Source of the DNA: Astragalus membranaceus | Lineage: Eukaryota; Streptophyta; Magnoliopsida; Fabales; Fabaceae | Direction: 5' to 3' | Length of the DNA stretch: 64,000 nucleotides | Assembly: GCA_039519185.1 (NCBI GenBank) | Contig: CM076846.1 | Coordinates: 188,527,068-188,591,067 of the forward strand | Part shown: positions 11,658 through 22,070 of the stretch, piece by piece | Layout: the number at the start of each line of letters is the position of its first letter | How positions within the stretch are numbered: position 1 is the first letter of the stretch | Position numbers and translations under genes: made by a program | The notes under the pieces: model-generated | What the model saw: only the letters and a program-made list of their open reading frames with translations | The model's database searches: none | What the model was told of the DNA's origin: nothing

Positions 11658-12591
11658 GCTATCGGTCATACCGTGACACTGCATGCTATCGGTCTCGCCC
11701 TGGCATCATATTTTAAACTCAGTGCTACCGATTCAGCTCTGGCACTAGTTTTTCATGCTATCGGTCTCGCCCTGGCATCATATTATAAACTCAGTGCTAC
11801 CGATTCAGCTCTAGCACTAGTTTTTCATGCTATCGGTCTCGCCCTGGCATCGCATTTTTAGTTTTGTGCTATCGGTTACGCCCTGGCACTGCATGCTATC
11901 GGTTCAGCCCTGGCATTGTCTTTTCAATTTCGTGCTATCGATTCAGCTCTGGCACTAGTTTTTCATGCTATCGGTCTCGCCCTGGCATCATATTTTAAAC
12001 TCAGTGCTACCGATTCAGCTCTGGCACTAGTTTTTCATGCTATCGGTCTCGCCCTGGCATCGCATTTTTAGTTTTGTGCTATCGGTTACGCCCTGGCACT
12101 ACATGCTATCGGTTCAGCCCTGGCATTGTCTTTTCAATTTCGTGCTATCGATTCAGCTCTGGCACTTAGTTTTTTATGCTATCGGTTCAGCCCTGGCATT
12201 GTCTTTTAAATTTTGTGCTATCGGTTGCGCCCTTGGCACTGCATGCAATCGGTTCAGCCCTGGAATTGTCTTTTCAATTTCGTGCTATCGATTCAGCTCT
12301 AGCATTTAGTTTTTTAGGCTATCGGTTCAACCCTGGCATTGTCTTTTAAATTTCGTGCTATCAATTCAGCTCTGGCATTGCTTATCTTCTTTCTCTCACG
12401 CTACTGGTCCTACCCTCGCGTTTCACCTTTCTTTGTTATTAGTGTTAATTCAACCTTTTCATCACACCCACATTCACATATGTCACCGGTGAAAATTGAG
12501 GTTCATATCTGTACTTATTTCTTACTTTGATAATACAACAAAACTTAGTTTTCTGTATTATATCGTAAGAGAATAAGCACAGAGGGGCAAC
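11658..12591 (+). repeat. Ogre A 3'UTR TGCTATCGG array and polypurine tract, right copy
   Basis: More than 20 units of 27-39 bases with the TGCTATCGRTTCAGCYCTGGCA core run from 11658 to about 12390, then a spacer and AGAGGGGCAAC (12581-12591). It is homologous to 3658-4476, but with a different number of units. Confidence 0.75.
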
Positions 12592-14412
12592 TGTGAACGC
12601 CCAATTTTTACCGATATGGTCTTCTTTTTTTGCGAGAATTCCAACAATATCTTTTATGCATTTTGGTGATTTTAATCGACTTGTGCGTGTCATTTTGGGC
12701 TTATTGCTGATTTTTGCTTTTTATCAATCTTGTTATCATTAGTATTTAGTAGAACTTTTTTAAGAAAGAAACTTTATAATCAAAAAAATCTGTTTTAGAA
12801 TTAAATATTATTATCATTATTAATTTGTTTTTTTTACTCATTAAAAATTTAAAAAAAATAGAAACGAAAATTACACAAATAATTAAAAAAAAGAGTACAA
12901 AGAGAAAAGACAAAAATTACAGCAGGACTGAAAAATGAAAAATACAAAAGAAATAGGAATCTTCTAATTTAGGCTAAAAGTCAGTGTGTCTTTCATCATA
13001 TTTGCTCTGTTTTTCACCAAAGAAGCTGCTGCATCATCTACTCTTTAATTTAGAGATAACTGCAAACATCAAAAGAGAAAATGGACAAAAACAGTGAGAA
13101 CATCAGAATATACAAGATATGCAGAGCCATAGTTTAAGAAGATGAGAGGGACATTTCAAAAGCTCATAGGTGACAGCAAAACAATGACCAAGAAAGACCA
13201 ACCATATGCCTAAAAAACGTGAATGCAGCAGAGATATTAAGGAAGATTTTTTTGTGCAGAGGAAACTTTAAGCATCAAAACATGAAAGTTTAGAGAAAAT
13301 ACAAAATTAGGGTTTCCATTTTAGGTTTTCGCTTTTATATTAGGAACGCGGGGGCAGTTTCGTCTTTCCGCGTTTTTTATTATTCAGATTTCTATTGACA
13401 CTCCCTGCACTTACTTCACACGCCCCCCTGAAGCCCACGTGTTTTGCTTTGGAGAAACGGACCAGCCCACTAAAAATGAAAATGGGCTACTGCCTGCACC
13501 CCAGTTTTAATAATACAACCCCCGTGGTTAGCTGCACCCCATTTTACTGTTTCACCCCCTTTTTCGTTTTTTTCTCTTTATTATTTCTTCACAAAATAAG
13601 TTGTCTTTTTACAAAAAAAATCCTATAAAAATGGGTTTGGCTGAGATGTACATCTTGTCGATCCTGGTTTAAGAGACTTTAGCTGTACGGCTTTGATCTT
13701 AAACCCCTGTAAAAACTAAAATCAATTAACACACAAATATTTTCTAAAAAGAACTACGTAGCCTTTGATTCTCCGCTTCGGAGATACGTAGGAGCGGGGC
13801 TTCCCCGTCAAGCTAAATTAATTTTTCTCTAATAAATAATCTTTTTTTTTCTTTAACACCTATTTTTCTAAAAAACTAAAAAATGAGCTTGATCGAGATG
13901 TACATCTTGTCAACCTCGCAAATCCTGGGCTAAGATGCCTGAGTTGTACAGCTTGGTGATCTTAAACCCCTTCGAAAAAAATAAAATCAACCAACAACAA
14001 ACTTTTTCAGGAAGAACTATGTGACTGTTGAGTTTCTCATTGCACCGAAGGATACGTAGGAGCGGGGCTTCCCCGTCAAGTCAAAATTAAATTTTCTTAA
14101 ATTAGTCCCTATTTCTAAATAATTCTCTTTTACTTTATTTATTTTTTTGGGTAAACAAACTTTCTAAACTTATTGATATGTTGCACAATCAAATTTATGG
14201 TAACTGTCTTCGGACAGATGTTTTAGGGGTGCTGTGGAATTATGTTTTCGCCCTTCCCTATACATAACCGACTCCCGAATCCAATCTAGATTACGCGGAC
14301 CAAATAACTTTAAATGTAGGTTTTTCTCAATTTTTCCTATTAAATAAATTGGGTGGCGACTCCTAAAATCATCAATTTTTGGGCCGTCTACGTCGGGATC
14401 ACGGTCATGACA
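12592..14412 (+). repeat. Ogre A LTR, right
   Basis: Starts TGTGAACGCCCAATTTTTAC after the polypurine tract and ends CATGACA at 14412, matching 4477-6311 with scattered substitutions and small indels. The first nested hairpin is conserved at 13666-13705. The flank after it (AACAT) has no counterpart before the left LTR, as expected if the left boundary is internal to an array. Confidence 0.85.
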
Positions 14413-15522
14413 AACATACTTTAAAATTTAACTTATTTATTTTATTCTGTGTTCTACTGTATTAGGAAATAAATTGAAAGTAATTACTCTAAAAATATCA
14501 ACTATTATTATAAATCCGTAAAACCAACTCATATTGTTAGATACCTGCAACACAATTATTTTTCAATATCACCTAAAAATAATTTAAAACATCCGTGACC
14601 TCAATTTCAACTAATAGTAATGGAAGTCAAAAATAAACATTTGTAAATACCGGTGGGTACCACGTACACGGTGGCCCGTTTATACAACATTTCAATAATT
14701 ATGATCGACTCGGATGCAGTTACTACTGTATGTATAGCTTTTGTGATTGTGATTTGTGAGTAATAGTAGTATTTTTCACATTTAGGACAGATGGCAATAG
14801 CACTGCGATTTTAGATGGGGGTAGTATATATGCATTTAAAGGCATGCACGTGCAGAGTTTTGAAGGGACCCCTGCTTTAGTTGTCACTAGAGTCAAAACG
14901 CTTTTTTCTACCACAACTTTTGTTGATGATAAGGCACACCAGCATATATAATCATAAGGAAGGAGTTCAATATATAAGAATAAGACCAGTCTTTTCAATA
15001 TACATATGCATGCATGTGCGGTGCCCCTCCGGATTTTCTGCCCTCACGTTTCACCAATCACCACAAACTTCCCATCCGTCCATTTCATTATTATTTGAAG
15101 TGAACTTCTCGATCAAGTTACATTGCAGTACCAAGTACGGTGGTTACTAGTGTATGACAATTCCTAGCACGCTAGGACAAGGAAGTGTAAGATGTGATCT
15201 ATGGTGGATTGATACCGTTCTGGACTGGCCATGGGCCTGGATCAGCCCAATAACCAGGGTTCAAATTCAGTGCAATTCAGCTCTTTCATGTCCATCAGAC
15301 ATTAACGGCTAAGATTTACTCAGACAATCCAATGGACTAGGGATGGCCTAGTGCCTATAAATACCCTATTAAAAAACGTACACTTTCATTCTCTGCTTCA
15401 CTCTGAGATACTCATATATTGACTTGAGTGTCGGAGTGGCTTCGCAGGTACCACTATCGGGGTAAACTTTCAGGACCCGACCTCGAGCAGGGGCCTTACC
15501 AACTACAGACTCGGACCGACCC
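14413..15522. other. Unassigned intergenic DNA with an LTR-like promoter segment
   Basis: No gene seen. From about 15180 the sequence has a TATA-like GCCTATAAATACCC (15352-15365) followed by TTGAGTGTCGGAGTGGCTTC and GCAGGTACCA, wording common in the R-U5 part of plant LTRs. It may be the truncated end of another retroelement. The rest is AT-rich without recognisable structure. Confidence 0.4.
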
Positions 15523-17886
15523 TGTAACACCTTAAATTCACTACTAGGTGAACCAAAAGTATTAACATAATTATAAACAATCAGAGTATAACCTGCTCAT
15601 AATAATGGACCAAATTAAAACTAAAGCGGATTAATTCCACTTACATAACTTTGAGATAAAAAATTTCTCAATTTCAATTCCGAAATAAGTACTCAAAAGG
15701 TACATATTCGATAAAATACATATGACTATGGTTCATCTACAACACAAGGTTATAAAACGCTACATGACCTTGATTACAATTCAAGGATTTAAATCTAATA
15801 ATACATGAGAAGGGAAAAGAAGCAAATACAATCTAAAGATCACCGAAGGATCTTCCCTCTAACTGAGTAGTTAAGGTATCCGCTACTCCTCCTCTATCTA
15901 CTTTGCTTTACCCTGCACATCTGAAAACACCACATAAAAACAGTGAGATTACAAATCTCAGTGAGTTCTTTCGCACCCCCTCACAATTCCTCTCTCGGTG
16001 TTTTCCTTGTCTATGAACTGTTCTTGTTCATGTCTGTCTTTTAATCTTGTCTGTGGCTTAGCATAATCTGAGAAATAATGCTAGGTATTCTAGAATACCA
16101 AATTTCAACCGAAACCCCAATTCGTATAGCTATACTGAATAATGCTAGGGCCCTAGCTTCGGGTTCATGACTCCCCTCGGCTAGGTATGCTACATGAAAC
16201 TCGGGATCGTCATCCCCCTCGATACCTTTTATTATCTCGGACATTGAGTCTGTTACTCGACACGAAGTCGTATCCTTTATCATTAACTCGGACTCTAGGT
16301 CCATTACACGACACGATGTCGTATTCTTTCTTCTTATTACGTGAACTTAGACACTTAGGTCTTTGACTTGACACTTAGGTCCTTTCTTACTCGATACAAT
16401 AATTATTCGAGTATAACTTAGTTCATATATAATAATAAGCTTCCTTTGACTTGACACTTAGTTCATATACAATAATAACCATACACTTGGCGTTATAACA
16501 ATTTATCTCAAACATGAGTCAAATGATAGTATTAATGTTTAATTATCATTTGGAAAGGTTAAGAAGGGTGTTAGGAAAGGATTGAACCATTTACCATGAA
16601 AAACATGTCAAAAGACAGATTGGGACATGGGTCGTGTCCACAGTTTTTAAATTTTTTTACAAAAAGGCAGAGTTGGAGACGGGTACCCGTGTCGCTTTGA
16701 CACAGGCCGTGTCCTGATGACAATGTCCATTTTCTCAGTTTTCAAAACTCGGTTTTGTGTCCTTTTTCGATCTGAATGGTTCCAATACCGAATCCGTAAC
16801 ATTCCTAACTTAACAACAGTTTCTAACAACACAATTAGGTACTCAATCAATTAATTTTCATGCAATCAAACAATCAACAACCAATCATATCAATCAAATA
16901 AGTTGGAGCGAGTTCACACCAAAATCCGTCAATAATTTGGTTTAACGATTTTACAACTAAAAGGCTATACGACAACGCACGCCAAACCGAGACAACAACT
17001 CCACATATCAATTTCATCGAATAAAACCTAAACGGAGTAAGAACTCACCTTGATTGTCGATTCTAACACTCAAATACGCGAGAAATCCTAGCTTTGAGCA
17101 TTAATTCGAACCTAAGGCACCCAATTTCTTCATTTTCCCCAAATTCCCAATTTGAACCCTAAGTTACAAACAAAGTTTCAAATCAACAATCAAGCTTCAA
17201 TCCTCCATTAATCTACTATGGGTTTGCTCCTAAGTACCTAGGAATCTCCAAATTTAACTTTCAACTCAAAATCACATCTCACCTCAACTCTCAATCTCTC
17301 AATTTTCGCAACCCTTAAAGGAAAAAAGAGGGAGAGAAACTTACTTAGTTGATGGAGAAGCTAAAATGGAAGCAAAGATGACGACTTGATTTAGGGTTTT
17401 GGTCTCACTTCTTTTCTTCTTCTTCTTTCTTTCTCTTCTTCCTTTCTTTTCTTTCTCTCTTCTACGACTTCTCCCTCTCTTTCTCTCTTTTATTCTTTTT
17501 TTTTCTTTTCCTTTTTATTTATATTATAAACTAAACAAATATCTCATGTGGGGGTAATGACCTTAATACATCTTCTTCCTTTCTCTTCTTCTTTTCTTTT
17601 CCATCTATTCTAATTTTCTAAACCAACCCCACATCAAAGAATATTTATCTTAGCAACCAATAAACAACTTTTTTTTTGACAAGACCAATAAACAACTTCT
17701 AAAATTATAATTATACACCCAAATAGTGAAATAATTTATTTCCAACATCAAAGTAATTAAAATAATTACTTTGGGTTATCGCACTTAACACCGATTAATT
17801 CAATTGCCATCAAAATTATTCACTAATCAATATAATTAAAAATAACCAACTAAAATAATTGAAACAATTATTTTGGGGATGTTACA
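15523..17886 (-). mobile_element. Tekay/Del-like solo LTR (2.36 kb)
   Basis: The segment begins TGTAACACCTTAAA and ends GGGGATGTTACA. On the minus strand it starts TGTAACATCCCCAAA, like chromovirus LTRs (compare 38223). The flanking 5-mers GACCC (15518-15522) and GATCC (17887-17891) differ by one base and look like the target duplication. No internal domain lies next to it, so it is a solo LTR left by LTR-LTR recombination. The CT-rich block near 17400-17600 is its transcribed leader read backwards. The plus-strand open frame within it is not a gene. Confidence 0.7.
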
Positions 17887-18326
17887 GATCCGAGTCAAGG
17901 CAAGGTACAGATCAGATACTGTTATACCCCAATTTTGTCCGATCTTTTTATCGCAATTGTTATCACAAGTCCATGGCATTTCGAGTGCTGTTTTGTTTTA
18001 ATTTGGACCGGATTGTCCAATTGGGCCTATGTCCAATATTTTGGGCTAGATTTTTAGCGGTTTTTCCAATTGGGCCTATGTCCAACCTTTTGGGCCTGAT
18101 TTTGGTAGTTTGTCTAATTGGGCTTACGCTTAATATTTTGAACCAGTTTTTAATAAGCGGGCTTATGTTTAATGTTTTGGGTCGTTTGTCTATATGGGCC
18201 TACATCTAACTTTTGGGCCAGTTTTAATAAATGGGCCTGTGTCCGGTATTGTGGACCTAATTTAGCCCTTTTGATCAAAAAGCCATAAAAAGAATAAAAA
18301 TAAAATAAAATCAGAATTAAAAAATA

Positions 18327-18717
18327 GGCTTAAATATCATTTACCCCCTTGTAAATATCACGTTTATCCATTTACCCCCTGCTAAAAAAAACTTTAAAAA
18401 CAAACCCTGCAAAATGTAATTGTATCCAGTTACCCCCCGCTGTTAGTTTTGGCTAACAGCGTTAATATTTGCAGGGGGTAACTAGAAATTAACACTTAAT
18501 ACTTGCAGGGGGGTAACTAGAAACACTTAATATTTGCAGGGGGTTAACTAGATCCCAAATGTCAGCCAAGGCAGCCTAAACTTAACGTTGTTAGCCAAAA
18601 CTAACAGCAGGGGGGTAACTGGATACAATTACATTTTCCAGGGTTTGTTTTAAAAGTTTTTTTGCAGGGGGGTAAATGGATAAACGTGATATTTACAGGG
18701 AGGTAAATGATGAAGCC
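18327..18717. mobile_element. Mutator-like MITE, 391 bp, in the 5' LTR
   Basis: A non-coding inverted-repeat element begins GGCTTAAATATCATTTAC and ends with the near-complement. The terminal repeats stay similar for over 50 bases (both arms contain AAATATCACGTTTATCCA or its complement). It is flanked by the 9-bp duplication TAAAAAATA (18318-18326, 18718-18726), the size made by Mutator-family transposases. The 3' LTR holds the empty site with a single TAAAAAATA near 46911, proving insertion after the Ogre integrated. Confidence 0.85.
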
Positions 18718-20441
18718 TAAAAAATATTACAATATTACAAAAGTCCAAAAATACAAAAAATAAAAACCTAAAATTACAAAAAAAAAACATAAAATCCGAA
18801 AATCAATGAAAATACAAAAGAAACAAAAAGAGGGCCTCAGCCCAAAGAAAAACCAGCAGCTGAACCCTAGCCGATTTTCTTGCTCACCAAGCATCCACCT
18901 CCTCCAACCCAAGCCCAAAACCTGCAAAATAGGCAACAAAAGATGGAGAAGGATCAGAAAACTGAATCAAAAACCCTAAAATTTGCCTATATAAACAAGC
19001 TTGATTCAGACAGGAATAGGGACAGAAATTCAGAGTAAAAGGTAAGGGTTTTACACAGAAACCCTAATCATCCAAACACCTAAAAATCCAAAAACGAAGC
19101 ATTGAACAATAAGCAGCAGTACGTAGTAGCAGCAAGCAGCAGGAAACAGAAGATTTTTCAGAACCTGAAATATAGGTTGGTGTTCCTTTTATTCATTTTT
19201 TTTATACGAAAATTCAAAAGCATGTAGAGGTAGGTGTTTAATCTGTAATGCTCTAGTTTTTAGATGTTCATATACTAATTAATCATGTAATGTTTGTTTT
19301 TAGTATCCTCCCAGTGATATGTATGTATATATTCGTCCTTTGTATAGATTATGGTTAAAAAAATGGAATAAGTTCAGTTGTGAAAACATAGGGTTCAAAA
19401 TCAGTGTTCAAAATAAAACGAAATTAGAAAAATTAGGGTTTAGTTAGTAAAAATCAGGATTAGTTTTGTTGCTTAGAAAAATGGAAATGGATTAGAAGAT
19501 TAGGTTTTGTTTATCTGTTTTAGAAAAAGAAATTAGGCAAAGGATTAGTTAAATTTGGGTTTAGAGTTATTTGTAAATGAATGACTAAAGAAACGAGAAA
19601 TCAAAAAAAATCAGAAACAAACATCAAAAATATGGTAAGCAGAAATTAGGAATAGAAGAGAAGAAGAGATGTACAAAAAAGGAGAATCAGAACCAAAGCT
19701 TACCCCTTTTAGCTCCGACCACCGTAGACGGTGGTCGTCCTCCCCAACCGTGCCGTCACCGTCAGTGAACACTGTCAATCCCACTGTCTCTGTCGCAAAT
19801 CTCCGCCTGCAAGCCCCTTTGCGTCGTCGTTGCTATCACACAAGACCAGTCAGTCCGGTTCGGTCTCCTTGCCGTGAGCACAGTAGCATCACAGCGCCAC
19901 CGTCACCAGCGGGTTCTTGGCCGCGACCAGTCCGGTCGTCTCCTTCTCCTCCTCCGTTAGACTCTCTCTCCATCTCGCCTCTTCCCCTTTCGCATCTCTC
20001 TTTCTCCGTTCATCTCTCTCCCCAATTTCTGGCGTGAAACTCTCCCTCTCTCACCAGAAATTTTCGCACTCTCTCTCTCTCTGAGGGTGTAGGTGCGGCG
20101 CATAGAAGGAGAAGAATGAGAATTAGGGTTTGTTAAAATCCTCTGTTTCCTTTTATATTCAACCCTTCTGTTATTTATTTTATTTTAAATTCAGGTTCAT
20201 ATTTACACCACCCATTTTTAATTCGTAGACACCCCTATACTGAGCCCAGTTCCCAGGTCCGCTCGCGGACCCAGAAACATGAACTGCTGACCTCTGTTAT
20301 TCGCACCTCATTTTAATAATACGACCCTCTTCTGCCAATTACACCCTATTTTACTACTTCATCCCTTTTTCGTTTTTACTTATTTCTTTTTCCAAAAACC
20401 TATAAAAATCCAAATAAATAAATAATCTCTAAAAAATAAAT

Positions 20442-20524
20442 AGGGGATTAAGTCGACTGTACAGTCGGGTTAGTCAGCGTTCTAGGATGAATGAGCTGTA
20501 CAGCTCAATAGTCCTAGAACCCCT
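20442..20524 (+). other. Ogre LTR nested hairpin, B copy 1
   Basis: The outer AGGGG (20442-20446) can pair with CCCCT (20520-20524). GTTCTAGGA (20479-20487) pairs perfectly with TCCTAGAAC (20512-20520). The centre is the 14-base palindrome GAGCTGTACAGCTC (20493-20506). A second palindrome, GACTGTACAGTC, lies at 20455-20466. Confidence 0.75.
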
Positions 20525-20591
20525 AAAAAAGAAAAAAATATAAATAATAATAATAATTAATAAACCTTTTTTTCAAAAAAACGAATAGGGG

Positions 20592-20670
20592 ATTAAGTCG
20601 GTCGTACGGCCGGGTTAGTCATCGCTTTAGGATGAATGAACCGTACGGCTCAAGAGTCCTAAAATCCCTA
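20592..20670 (+). other. Ogre LTR nested hairpin, B copy 2
   Basis: TTTAGGA (20626-20632) pairs with TCCTAAA (20657-20663) around CCGTACGG (20641-20648). Relative to copy 1 a C-G pair has become T-A in the stem, and CTGTACAG has become CCGTACGG in the centre; both changes keep pairing. Confidence 0.7.
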
Positions 20671-20736
20671 TTCAAATAAAATCAAACCACACACATCAAA
20701 CCATGTTCCAAACTTCAAAAATCCATTTTTATAAAA

Positions 20737-20820
20737 TAGGGGACTAACTCGACTGTACAGATGGGTTAGTCATCGTTCTAGGACGAATGAGCTGTACAGT
20801 TCAATAATCCTAAAACCCCT
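20737..20820 (+). other. Ogre LTR nested hairpin, B copy 3
   Basis: GTTCTAGGA (20775-20783) faces TCCTAAAAC (20808-20816) with one C-A mismatch. The inner GAGCTGTACAGTTC has one G-U pair. This copy looks partly decayed. Confidence 0.6.
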
Positions 20821-21236
20821 ATATTAAAAAATACCAACCAACAAACTTTTTCTACCCAAGAACTACGTAGCTTTGATTTCTCCATCGCACCAGGAGATAC
20901 GTAGGAGCGGGGGCCCACTACAGTCAAGCACAAAAAATAAATAATTTTATTAAGTCTTTTTAATTTCTTTCAATTCACAATAAAAATGGTAAAATAAATA
21001 TTTTCAACATTAACATTCTTTTCACAACTAATTAGACGGTAACCTTCATTAGGAAGGATGTCGTGGGGTGCTAATACCTTCCCCACGCATAATCGACTCC
21101 CGAACCCAAATCTGGTCTCAAGGACCCTTATCCAAACCAAAGGGATTTTCCAATGTTTTCCCTTAAACTAAACTTTGGTGGCGGCTTCATTTTTGAACCT
21201 TCGAGGAATCCTCACCCGGATTTTTTGGTCGCTACA

Positions 21237-21256
21237 GCTGGCGACTTCACTAGGGA
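21237..21256 (+). other. Primer binding site of Ogre B
   Basis: GCTGGCGACTTCACTAGGGA follows the LTR directly. TGGCGAC plus CACT-GGGA is the Ogre tRNA-Arg-type site, here with two differences from the copy at 6314. Confidence 0.8.
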
Positions 21257-22070
21257 CGATTTAGAGAGTCAAACCTAACTTAATTAGTTGTAAAATTTGT
21301 TTGTTAGTTTACTGTTTTTTTACCCTTCCTTTTCTTCTTTTATTCTCGTTGCATGTTATATTTTGTATGATATGTGAACCCTAGGATAGTAGACCACTTT
21401 TTTGTATATGTGTTTGTTCGTTTTGCAACTTGGGGGGTATTCTTGATATTTTGCTCCTTCACACACTCCACTATCACACTTTTGCACACACGTGAGAATA
21501 GTCCTGTACCCGGACTGGAGAATAACCTAAGTTAGAACGAGACTGCATAGTGATGGCCTATTGGATGTGCGTCCTGTTGGGTGGTCACGAAAGTCTCACC
21601 TAGAGTTTGGTCCCTTTTGAGAATGCTGGCACTCCTAATAGCCTGCCTATTGTTGTGATCAGTGTTCTTAACTGGGGTCGTTGGCTCTAGGAACCTTATG
21701 TAGGACTCTTTAGAGATACCCTTTGAAAGGTTCACTCAACAGACAAGCCCTAGACCTATCCTCTAAGGAACCCTCGTAGGACACAAAAGAGCCTCATACC
21801 CCTGCATTCAAACAAACACTGATACATTTTCCGGTCTTCCTAAAAAAAGGAAATTATGTTTTGGCAAATTATTTTTAGGGCACCTCATGCATTTTTACTT
21901 TTTCCTTTTTTTGCATGGCATAAATTTCTTTTTTTTACATCAACATTTCATGCACCGCCAGTGAATTGTAAGGTTTTCTTTCTGACAGGATGAATCAAAC
22001 ATTAAGGCAAACCATACATTTGAAAATCAAGTAACCGAACCTAAGAAGTCTGCGAGACCTAAGCAATAAA
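21257..22070 (+). other. Ogre B leader (5'UTR)
   Basis: Non-coding leader homologous to 6332-6930 of element A, including ACCTAAGTTAGAACGAG, a GGATGTGCGTCC palindrome at 21563-21574 and a CATTTCATGCAC remnant near 21945. No gene is seen. Confidence 0.65.

Larger units (their letters stand above)
6332..12591 (+). mobile_element. Ogre A internal region, no gag or pol (non-autonomous)
   Basis: About 6.3 kb between the LTRs contains no reading frame resembling gag, protease, RT, RNase H or integrase. The leader (6332-6930) is homologous to that of Ogre B: both have the ACCTAAGTTAGAACGAG segment followed by a GGATGTnCnTCC palindrome. Then come degenerate GCATTTCATGCATAAA repeats (about 7010-8410), a purine-rich A/G tract (8950-9010), four GAAAACCYG hairpin repeats (9236-9990), a 93-bp tandem array (10170-10730), a 23-bp array (11160-11320), and the TGCTATCGG array before the polypurine tract. 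It keeps the cis-acting parts of an Ogre element only and would need enzymes from a relative. Confidence 0.75.
17920..21236 (+). repeat. Ogre B 5' LTR (3.3 kb including MITE)
   Basis: Starts TGTTATACCCCAATTTTGTC and ends GGTCGCTACA. A TATA-like CCTATATAAAC at about 18988 is the likely promoter. A GC-rich transcribed segment (19660-20040) carries the hairpin CGACCACCG-TAGA-CGGTGGTCG and a 122-codon Ser/Pro/Arg-rich frame that is shortened in the other LTR. A (CT)n run lies near 20065. Three copies of the nested hairpin module follow from 20442. Confidence 0.9.

Noticed and set aside
11604..11861. Open frame with repeated SALALVFHAIGLAL
   Set aside because: It is the TGCTATCGG array read as protein; unit lengths vary and the frame is not kept between the two array copies.
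17859..18209. 116-codon plus-strand frame at the left end of Ogre B
   Set aside because: It spans the solo LTR end and the Ogre LTR start, reading non-coding GGGCCTATGTCCAA repeats; the right LTR gives only a shorter version.
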